Shown here: piece after piece, positions 24,507-30,528 of the stretch
How positions within the stretch are numbered: position 1 is the first letter of the stretch
Layout of the letters: each line of letters starts with the position of its first letter
From: Bacteroidetes bacterium UBA7368
Lineage (GTDB): Bacteria > Bacteroidota > Rhodothermia > Rhodothermales > UBA10348
Length of the DNA: 30,528 nt
Assembly (NCBI GenBank): GCA_002469915.1
Contig: DKOG01000279.1
Location: 1-30,528, forward strand
Direction of reading: 5' to 3'
Position numbers and translations under genes: made by a program
Notes under the pieces: model-generated
Told to the model about the DNA's origin: nothing
The model's database searches: none
The model's input: the letters and a program-made list of their open reading frames with translations, nothing else

Positions 24507-24605
24507 AACTACCTCTTCACAGTGGGGTTTTTCAGGCGTGCGCTCGCAACACTAGAAAAGCGAGTTCGTTTCAAGAACCCTAAACAATCTGCAAGAGGAT
24601 TATCC

Positions 24606-24977
24606 ATGTCCGAGCCAACATATGTCGACGAAGTCAATGCCATCACGCAGTCCCTCCAACACTACATCGAGGGAGCCCGCACAGGAAAGGGCGCTGCGAT
24701 GAAGCCAGCCTTCCATGATGGCGCGACCATTTATGGGTATGTAGGCAATGATCTTTTCGGTGGGCCGATTCAAGGACTGTTTGACTGGAATGACAACAAC
24801 GGTGCGGCCAAGGACATTAAGACGCAAATCAGTTCGATTGACGTTGTCGGTACATGCGCGAGCGTCCGTGTTGACGCGGACAACTGGACTGGGCATCGTT
24901 TCACGGATTTCTTTAATCTCGTCAAGTTCGACGGTAAATGGAAGATTGTTAGCAAGGTGTTCTACCTGCACCCGTGA
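24606..24977 (+). CDS. NTF2-like / putative lumazine-binding family protein
   Basis: A 123-residue soluble protein from the ATG at 24606, preceded by AGAGGATT. The sequence AITQSLQHYIEGARTGKG..MKPAFHDGATIYGYVGNDLFGGPIQGLFDWND and VRVDADNWTGHRFTDFFNLVKFDGKWKIVSKVF is the pattern of the NTF2-like superfamily group often annotated as putative lumazine-binding or nuclear transport factor 2. It appears full length. The open frame also runs upstream into the transposase remnant, but that fusion is accidental. No partner suggests a substrate. Confidence 0.82.
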   Translation: MSEPTYVDEVNAITQSLQHYIEGARTGKGAAMKPAFHDGATIYGYVGNDLFGGPIQGLFDWNDNNGAAKDIKTQISSIDVVGTCASVRVDADNWTGHRFTDFFNLVKFDGKWKIVSKVFYLHP

Positions 24978-24984
24978 CGCGCAG

Positions 24985-25155
24985 TTGACTGGTTTGTTGG
25001 GACGACAAGTAGCGACTATTGTACATATGGCTGCCCAGGGCGCAGGTAGACATACCGTCACCTTCAACGCCATAGGACTCTCCTCGGGTACCTACTTAGT
25101 CCGATTAGAAGCGGGCTCTTTTGTTCAAACGAGACAGATCGTACTATTGAAGTGA
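24985..25155 (+). pseudogene. Orphan T9SS sorting-domain fragment
   Basis: Eight bases after the NTF2-like stop, another frame encodes [21 protein letters not shown] followed by [20 protein letters not shown] and ends VLLK, stop. This is the last 55 residues of a T9SS domain and is close to the end of the BspA-like protein at 16784 ([10 protein letters not shown] ... [11 protein letters not shown] ... KVVLLK). There is no start or passenger, so it is a relic of a larger gene cut by rearrangement. Confidence 0.75.
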
Positions 25156-25633
25156 GCGAATGCTAGACGTAAATCCCCCAGTCGCTATGGGAATCACTAT
25201 CCGGCGGCTCAAACATGATTGTAACGACTACTCCTTCTATTGAGGGGCAAACTGAAGTAAATGAGTAGCCATGACCGCGTAAACATTACGATTTAGCTCC
25301 TTATACGATGCCATCAAATCCTTTGAAGTGCCAATTGTGTGCGCCCAACATATTCGTCTCTATTAGAAAACACAAATCACTTTGTCGGCATTAAGAAAAC
25401 AAATTCAAGGCAAGTGACACGACCCATATTCGTCTTCGAATAGAGCATATAATTCAGGCCAAGTACTCGATATCCCTCGTATAAAAACCAGGTCCTTGGC
25501 CTGAGGGTTTTCACGAGCAAACGGGACCAAGTAATGTCAACCAATAACGGCTTATTCGGAATCAAATTCCCCGACCCTGTCAACGCATCAAGTAGAAGCA
25601 GATTTCCAATTCAACGGAGTCGCAGGGGGTTAC
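25156..25633. other. 478-base gap without a recognisable gene
   Basis: Short open frames occur here (for example 25377-25583 on the minus strand), but they lack ribosome sites, domains and plausible composition. No strong hairpin or repeat was noticed. It may be decayed cargo between the orphan T9SS fragment and the replication module. Confidence 0.4.
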
Positions 25634-26476
25634 CTAGTTCTTCGGAATGGAGCCAGATGCTGACGCGATTACAAATTCCCCGCGAGAAGATGCGTAGTCA
25701 ATTTGTGCCCCGTTGTACAACATTTCCACAAAAACACCCCCGCTCTCTGCGCCTCTTTGTGCGGACAGGGTCACGAAGTCACCAGGCTTGGCATATCTTT
25801 CAAGTCGCCGCCATGGAGACCCATAAGACTTCGCCTGTTCAGTAGTCGATCCAACTGAATAGGTAATGTCAGTTTTGTCTCTAGCAGATGAAGTTTCTAC
25901 CCATAGAATGAGTCCTTCGTATTTACGCAGTCTCAGAAACAACTCGTTCGCATAGCCTGATTGTTTGTCGGACATCACGCGCAACCTAGACTCGACTAGG
26001 GCAAAGGCACTTTCAGATCCTAGGTGTTCTTTCAACCAGTCATAAGAAGCATCGTCGATCCGAACAGCCGATGAAAAGAAATAGCCGACACCCTTGGATG
26101 ACCGTCCCTTAATGTATCCTTCGACGACAGAAACCAAATCCACTTCGTCCCCAACATTAAGCGTATCGATAGGCACTGATCGAGAAGAAGGCTCTGAATA
26201 CACGACGACTTTAGAATGGGCCTTTCCCTTTACGAAACTCTCACTACTGTCCGGCGGGACTTGGGCTAGGAGTTGAATGTCTTTCTTTGTCAGGTCAATC
26301 AATGCTGAAATGGAGTCTGCCTCGGCTCTTAATGCATCCATTCGAACAAGAAGACTATCTCTTTCACTGGCCACCCTTGACTCATTCACCTGAGCTGTCG
26401 ACACAGAAGGTGACTGCAAGCACAACGCTAAGAGAACTAGGACATATCTCATATCTATCCACGATTGTTGGTTCAC
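25634..26476 (-). CDS. Exported SH3-domain protein coupled to the primase-helicase
   Basis: A 280-residue protein from a GTG at 26476 that overlaps the primase-helicase stop by four bases (GTGA). The alternative ATG at 26450-26452 starts directly at the signal peptide (MRYVLVLLALCLQSPSVSTAQ). A short coiled-coil-like region follows (SERDSLLVRMDALRAEADSISALIDLTKKDIQLL), then a bacterial SH3-like domain (about 85-145, KVVVYSEPSSRSVPIDTLNVGDEV...GYFFSSAVRI) and a beta-rich C-terminal part. SH3b domains bind peptidoglycan or proteins. Why an exported protein should be coupled to a replication gene is unclear. Confidence 0.7.
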   Translation of the reverse strand: MNQQSWIDMRYVLVLLALCLQSPSVSTAQVNESRVASERDSLLVRMDALRAEADSISALIDLTKKDIQLLAQVPPDSSESFVKGKAHSKVVVYSEPSSRSVPIDTLNVGDEVDLVSVVEGYIKGRSSKGVGYFFSSAVRIDDASYDWLKEHLGSESAFALVESRLRVMSDKQSGYANELFLRLRKYEGLILWVETSSARDKTDITYSVGSTTEQAKSYGSPWRRLERYAKPGDFVTLSAQRGAESGGVFVEMLYNGAQIDYASSRGEFVIASASGSIPKN

Positions 26477-28515
26477 GACAGAGACGGCTTCAACTCGGAA
26501 GGTAGGAAGTAATCTACATCCATGGAGTTGTCGCGCCGAACTGGCAGCTTTCCCTGTGTCGAAAGTTTGGCTTCCACAATTGTACCATGTCCCTTTGGAG
26601 AAATGACCCTTTGTCCCTCTTGAAACATATGTTGGCTTGGGTTCGCCGGTCGATCACTATTCATTACCCCTAGTGGGGCGTGATCAGTGAGTGATGAGTC
26701 TTTGAGAATAGGCTTCCACTGATCAGACGCGACATTCTCCGCTTTGCCCCTTCGCTTCAAGGTTGAAAAGTGATTCCTTGCAGTTCGCTCAGATATTTCT
26801 TGGTCATGCTGAATCCTCCACCCGACGATTTCAGAGGCACTCACTAATCCATTAGGGTTCTCGGCTGAGAGTTCGCACAAGGCGAGGAAGGTGATATCAT
26901 ATGTCGAGATCTTGTCTAGCGCCCCAATCATGGACTCGTGGGTTAGTTCTCGACTCTTAAAGCTCACCATTTTCCCGTCGTCACTGAAGGTCATCTCGTA
27001 GGCGATAAGATCTTGCTCCGGTCCGAAGTTATTCTTGTTACTACTCAGCAACTGCCCTCCTCCGTCGACTTTCGTTAGCGCCAACATCGAGCGAGACATA
27101 TTCTTCTTGAACACCGATCCGAATGGCGTGGCAGAATCGACATTGCCCTTTGCCACTCTTCCGCTAACGTGATCGATGGCAAGTACCGTCCCCCACTCAC
27201 GAAGACCATTCATGACTCTCGTAACGTCTCTTTGATCTGTAGCATCCGCACCAAGAGCGATGGTAAGTGAATCCAAAATCACGAGCTTGATATCATTCTC
27301 TCTAACGAGATCTACAATTTGCTTAATGACACTTGGATCGCTGAGGGGAGCTTTGGGGCGTATGTAGTAGAATTGCCCAATAAGTGCAGGATTGTTTTGA
27401 TCAGTGCCAAATCCAGCTAAAATCTGGCTCCATCGTCGTTTATGCTCAATGTCATCTAGCTCATAATCAACAAACAGCACTTTGCCTTCCTGGGTCTCCC
27501 TGCCAAAAAAGTCTAGCCCACTTATGGTGCAGAAGGCCAGACAGAGTGCCAAATAGCTCTTTCCCGTACCGCCGTCTGCCGCAATAATGGTTGTGTGACC
27601 CTCAGGCAATACTTGGTCCACGAGCCATGTTCTATCAGGTGGTGTCTCATATCCCCACATCGGAATCATCTTCATCATTTCACCCTCCCCTAAGGGTAGT
27701 GAATAGTGATCCGCTGTTGGTGGCGCTATGTCGCCATCAAGGAGTTCAGTCTCGACTTCATAGTCTGAAGCGAAACACACCATTCCATCGAAAGCCTCCT
27801 TGTTTCCTCCTTTTTCCTTCCATTCTGACACGTCGTTGACCAACAGTGGGAGGTCTATTCGTTTTATAGATGCTGCTGATGTCAAGCTCCTCGCAACGGA
27901 CTGGAGATAATCGAAACCTGGCGAGTCATTGTCACCACACAGTATCACGTAGGCACCGTCGAAATAATCCCTGAATTCCTGCTTCCAGGATTTGCTGCCC
28001 CCTGAGCAGCAGGTGGCCACGTGTCCAAAAGACTCGATTGTGCGAACGTCTCCCTCGCCTTCTGTGATGAAGACAGTTTCTCCTCGGCTGATGGCATCAA
28101 GCACAAGTGAAAGTCGGTATGGGACCCTCCGAACATCCTTGAGATTCCATATCCACCCTCCGTTTCCGTCCGGTTGCCGTTGTCGAAATGTTTTCTCCCC
28201 GTTTGACAATCGGTATTTGAGGACCTGATGGATGAGCGTTCCTTCTTCGTCTGTGTAATCAGCCGTGTATTCAAGACTACGAGTCGACGCGAGTGTCCCT
28301 GGAAATAGATCTGACATCTCCAGGCCTAACGATTCGGCTATGCTCTCCGTAGAACACCCCGCGTGACAATGAAGTAGTACTATTTCGTCTTTTCCCGCCC
28401 GAATAGAGAGTGAGGGCTTATTGTCTTGATGCGCTGGACAGCGAGAAGTCCATGATGGGTAGCATCCCGAAACCTTTTTGAGTTTTGATAAGACTAAGTT
28501 GATTGGCGTTGACAT
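26473..28515 (-). CDS. Primase-helicase (zinc finger, Toprim, RecA-like ATPase)
   Basis: A 680-residue replication protein of the phage/plasmid type. The N-terminus has a CHC2-like zinc site (Cys18, Cys26, His29, with Cys50, His51 and Cys54 in LHCHAGC). A Toprim domain follows, with FITEGEGD (about 149-156) and ILCGDNDSPG (Asp195, Asp197). The C-terminal half is a RecA/RepA-like ATPase with Walker A DGGTGKS (314-320) and Walker B LVILD (411-415). After about 530 a winged-helix-like segment and a disordered tail follow. It should prime and unwind DNA at the element origin. It is transcribed with the upstream HTH gene and the downstream SH3 gene. Confidence 0.88.
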   Translation of the reverse strand: MSTPINLVLSKLKKVSGCYPSWTSRCPAHQDNKPSLSIRAGKDEIVLLHCHAGCSTESIAESLGLEMSDLFPGTLASTRSLEYTADYTDEEGTLIHQVLKYRLSNGEKTFRQRQPDGNGGWIWNLKDVRRVPYRLSLVLDAISRGETVFITEGEGDVRTIESFGHVATCCSGGSKSWKQEFRDYFDGAYVILCGDNDSPGFDYLQSVARSLTSAASIKRIDLPLLVNDVSEWKEKGGNKEAFDGMVCFASDYEVETELLDGDIAPPTADHYSLPLGEGEMMKMIPMWGYETPPDRTWLVDQVLPEGHTTIIAADGGTGKSYLALCLAFCTISGLDFFGRETQEGKVLFVDYELDDIEHKRRWSQILAGFGTDQNNPALIGQFYYIRPKAPLSDPSVIKQIVDLVRENDIKLVILDSLTIALGADATDQRDVTRVMNGLREWGTVLAIDHVSGRVAKGNVDSATPFGSVFKKNMSRSMLALTKVDGGGQLLSSNKNNFGPEQDLIAYEMTFSDDGKMVSFKSRELTHESMIGALDKISTYDITFLALCELSAENPNGLVSASEIVGWRIQHDQEISERTARNHFSTLKRRGKAENVASDQWKPILKDSSLTDHAPLGVMNSDRPANPSQHMFQEGQRVISPKGHGTIVEAKLSTQGKLPVRRDNSMDVDYFLPSELKPSLS

Positions 28516-28605
28516 TTTGGCTTGACCTGATTTGTAGTTGTATTCTCAAGCTGCCTATTAGAAATTGGGTGCCATTCCGAATTCCGAGTTATTTCGGATA
28601 ATTCC

Positions 28606-29274
28606 CTATTTAATATTTACACGTAGGTCCTGCGCCCATTTCTTGGCGGTTTTCGCGTCAATCCCCAGGACTCTTCCCATCGCCGACCAATTGGGTTTGC
28701 CGTTAATCATTTTTGTCTCATCTAACACGTCATACATGTCCTCCCTTGTCGGCTTTCCGTCACGAAGGGAAAGGGCCTTCGTTTTCTCCCGGTACCTCAG
28801 TATGACCTGATTGGACGCACCAATGTGGTTGTTCAGTGCCTTGTTATCTTCCTTGAAGGCCTCCAGTTTTGTTAATAGCAACTCGATCTCTCTATCGTGC
28901 TCATCTTGATCGGCACCTAGTTGACCCGATAAATACCTGTTGAATTGGTGCCAACCGTCTATCAATAACACTATGTAAATGAAGCCGACCGCCTTCATAT
29001 CGTCTTCAGCAATCTCAATTGGTGCCAGGAAATGGGGTGCCATTTCGAATGTTGTTGGCCTGCCGTATAACTCTGTTTTCCCTTCGCGAAGAAGCGATAA
29101 GTAGGCTTTCACAGTCCCCAATTGCTCTTGCTCAAGCCACTTCCGTATTCTCTGCCTCGATCTTAGCACCTCGTCCCAAATTCCCGCCCCGATTTCCTTG
29201 ATCATTTCCGTTGCATGCACATCAGTTTTTTGATGGGAGCCATGATCCTTAATTTGATTCGTTGGATTCTGCAT
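28606..29274 (-). CDS. HTH-type protein between integrase and primase
   Basis: Unrecognised protein of about 222 residues if started at the ATG at 29272-29274; ATGs at 29301 and 29205 are alternatives. The first two overlap the integrase 3' end. A helical middle (EIELLLTKLEAFKEDNKALNNHI) looks like a short coiled coil. The C-terminus MINGKPNWSAMGRVLGIDAKTAKKWAQDLRVNIK has the form of a helix-turn-helix (A..LGI..KTAKKW). Its place between int and primase is where satellites and integrative elements keep a regulator, excisionase or replication initiator. A DNA-binding role is likely but inferred. Confidence 0.65.
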   Translation of the reverse strand: MQNPTNQIKDHGSHQKTDVHATEMIKEIGAGIWDEVLRSRQRIRKWLEQEQLGTVKAYLSLLREGKTELYGRPTTFEMAPHFLAPIEIAEDDMKAVGFIYIVLLIDGWHQFNRYLSGQLGADQDEHDREIELLLTKLEAFKEDNKALNNHIGASNQVILRYREKTKALSLRDGKPTREDMYDVLDETKMINGKPNWSAMGRVLGIDAKTAKKWAQDLRVNIK

Positions 29275-30328
29275 GTTCGATTGCCCTGAAGAATTGCTCA
29301 TCACAAATGTGTATGTATCTCTGGGTGACACTGACTGAGGAGTGGCCCATGAAGCGGCGAGCAACTTCGAGGGAAGCCCCCGACTGAATTAGCCGAGTGC
29401 AGGTTGTGTGCCGAAGAGAATGAAAGGATATGTGCCTTGGTAGGTCTGCTAACCTACAAAAATACTTAAAGCGAGTCGATAAGTAGTGCCCAGACAAGCC
29501 TTTACCTGTCGACGACGATATAACGAAAGCCGAAGTCGTCTTAGAAGTTGAAAGTACGTCCATGAGGTTTTTGGTGAGAGGTAGCAATCTCGTTTTGGAG
29601 TTCTTTGTCTTGAACCCAGCCCTTCCGCCTACGCGAATCGTCCGGTTCTTGTAGTCAATATCTTCCCATTTAAGTTGACATAGCTCAGACACCCGCAGCC
29701 CAAGAACCAAAGCAACCTGCACAGCGCGTTGCATCCACAGCACAGTACCATCGGGGAATCTATTACTATCCTGATCATAACTGCCGATTGTTTTGAGCAG
29801 ACATGACACTTCTTCCTCTGATAGTGTTTTCGGCAATCCCTTTTGTACGCTTGGAAGCCTGATCGAACTAATTGGGTTTGTCCTCATCATACCTATCCCG
29901 ATACACCAATTAAAGAAGGGGGACAGTGTTGTTGAATAGGTCTTCTTCGTTATGGGTTTTCGATTACCCGAATCGATGAATGACTGAACTATCGTCCCTG
30001 TACAGTCCCTGACCTGGACATCGCTTCCTACAAAACGAACAAATTGCCCCAAAACTGAGTGGTACTTCTGGATAGACTGGGGAGAAAGATTGCTTCGAGT
30101 TTGTAGGAACTCCTTTGCCGCCCCTTGTAGCGAGACAGGGCTCACTTCTACCGAGGGAGCCCAAGGGCAGTACGACCCGCCTTCGTATTGCGCTATTAAA
30201 CTGGCTGACTTGGCTTTGGCCGCCTTATATCCGCTCACCCGAAGCGAGACTTGCTTCCTTGGTGGGCTTTTTTTGGAACTATAAAAAGCAACGTAGTATC
30301 GGTCGCCTCGCTTGAATAAACTGGGCAT
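29249..30328 (-). CDS. Tyrosine recombinase / integrase
   Basis: A 359-residue integrase. The N-terminus (1-50) is a small arm-type DNA-binding domain, then a SAM-like core-binding domain (about 65-155) and the catalytic domain. Catalytic residues are visible: Arg212 in LGLRVSELCQLKW, a beta-hairpin lysine near 240-245, His303 and Arg306 in HSLRH, His329 in GHSS and the nucleophile Tyr338 in TQRYIH. It begins 175 bases from the tRNA-Cys end at the right edge and reads away from it. It should drive integration and, with an accessory factor, excision. Confidence 0.93.
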   Translation of the reverse strand: MPSLFKRGDRYYVAFYSSKKSPPRKQVSLRVSGYKAAKAKSASLIAQYEGGSYCPWAPSVEVSPVSLQGAAKEFLQTRSNLSPQSIQKYHSVLGQFVRFVGSDVQVRDCTGTIVQSFIDSGNRKPITKKTYSTTLSPFFNWCIGIGMMRTNPISSIRLPSVQKGLPKTLSEEEVSCLLKTIGSYDQDSNRFPDGTVLWMQRAVQVALVLGLRVSELCQLKWEDIDYKNRTIRVGGRAGFKTKNSKTRLLPLTKNLMDVLSTSKTTSAFVISSSTGKGLSGHYLSTRFKYFCRLADLPRHISFHSLRHTTCTRLIQSGASLEVARRFMGHSSVSVTQRYIHICDEQFFRAIEHAESNESN

Positions 30329-30370
30329 AGGGCACCTCTGCTCTTGTACCCACGGGCCGTCATCAGATTG

Positions 30371-30402
30371 TTCATCAGTTTTGACAACAGTATTGTGTCA
30401 TT
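30371..30402. repeat. TTTTGACAAC repeat at the right end of the element
   Basis: Bases 30371-30392 are identical to 18507-18528 in the same direction. Together with TGTCA at 30396-30400 they form an inverted repeat TGACA / TGTCA. The site lies 43 bases upstream of the integrase start and 111 bases inside the tRNA end, so it could be an integrase arm site, an int operator, or both. Confidence 0.6.
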
Positions 30403-30435
30403 TCCTGGTGACGCAGACGAAGTCTGTAACAAACA

Positions 30436-30464
30436 AGCCCCTTTCAGCTAAGCTGAAAGAGGCT
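30436..30464 (-). terminator. Terminator downstream of tRNA-Cys
   Basis: Hairpin with an eight-pair stem CTTTCAGC/GCTGAAAG, three-base loop and flanking AGCC/GGCT. On the minus strand it is followed by TTGTTTGTT. It sits about 40 bases past the tRNA 3' end and would isolate the integrase from tRNA transcription. Confidence 0.65.
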
Positions 30465-30502
30465 GTTTTAAGGCTGATGTGGCTATTTCCACACCAAACC
30501 CT

Positions 30503-30528
30503 TGGAGGTGACGGGCGGATTCGAACCG
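30503..30528 (-). tRNA. tRNA-Cys, 3' end only (cut by window edge)
   Basis: On the minus strand the 26 bases read as the T-loop region, T-stem CCGCC, acceptor strand CGTCACC, discriminator T and encoded CCA. Identity as tRNA-Cys is inferred from the 24 bases shared with the GCA-anticodon fragment at 18378-18401. The anticodon of this copy lies outside the window. It is probably the intact target gene, restored by the element's end. Confidence 0.7.

Larger units (their letters stand above)
18377..30502. mobile_element. Integrative element in tRNA-Cys, about 12.1 kb, satellite-like
   Basis: The element is bounded by tRNA-Cys 3' sequences in the same orientation (18377-18439 and 30503-30528). 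A tyrosine integrase is at the right end reading inward from the tRNA, followed on the same strand by a HTH-type protein and a primase-helicase. Copies of CAGTTTTGACAACAGTA lie inside each end. Int, regulator and primase-replicase in this order is the core plan of phage-inducible chromosomal islands and other phage satellites. No structural, packaging, relaxase or conjugation genes are seen, so a satellite or other minimal integrative replicon is the best description. Cargo fills 18.6-25.2 kb. Exact ends are inferred. Confidence 0.7.

Noticed and set aside
24354..24977. A transposase-NTF2 fusion protein
   Set aside because: Transposase homology stops at GPW and the NTF2-like gene has its own ATG and ribosome site; the open frame between them is accidental.
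24600..25073. 157-residue minus-strand open frame
   Set aside because: It is antisense to the well-supported NTF2-like gene and the T9SS fragment.
25377..25583. 68-residue minus-strand open frame
   Set aside because: It has no ribosome site, domain or context that supports coding.

Overview
The window looks like the chromosome of a marine member of the Bacteroidota/Rhodothermota branch. Three secreted proteins end in type IX secretion (T9SS) C-terminal sorting domains with YPNP motifs, several exported lipoproteins are present, and a complete sodium-pumping NADH:quinone reductase (NQR) operon dominates the left side. GTG and TTG starts recur. The genus cannot be fixed from the sequence alone.

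Positions 1-8450 are core energy and transport genes: the N-terminus of a DUF4212 sodium:solute symporter small subunit, an exported SGNH hydrolase, then nqrA-nqrB-nqrC-nqrD-nqrE-nqrF-apbE in one orientation, with nqrM facing back towards apbE. ApbE attaches FMN to NqrB and NqrC, and NqrM supports metal-centre assembly, so this cluster holds the pump plus its maturation factors.

Positions 8578-17830 hold exported and stress-type genes: a T9SS cell-surface protein whose first codons are interrupted by TAG, a secreted alpha/beta-hydrolase, a zinc alcohol dehydrogenase, two divergent DoxX-like membrane proteins, a double NTF2-fold lipoprotein, a small conserved protein, another lipoprotein, and a BspA-like repeat protein with a T9SS domain whose signal peptide is separated from it by a one-base homopolymer frameshift.

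Positions 17900-30528 are mobile. An approximately 12.1 kb element lies between a 63-nt 3' fragment of tRNA-Cys (18377-18439) and the 3' end of another tRNA-Cys cut by the window edge (30503-30528). Next to the right end, on the minus strand, come a tyrosine integrase, a HTH-type protein, a primase-helicase and an exported SH3-domain protein. The rest is cargo: a five-zinc-ribbon nuclease with two tiny membrane proteins, a DUF2939-like lipoprotein and its partner, a secreted endonuclease I with T9SS domain, an NTF2-like protein, and decayed pieces (IS3 transposase, orphan T9SS domain). No capsid, portal, terminase, relaxase or conjugation gene is visible, so the element resembles a phage-satellite-like or minimal integrative replicon. 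A truncated integrase (17906-18068) with its own 19-bp att-like copy (18234-18252) shows that an older related element sat at the same tRNA.
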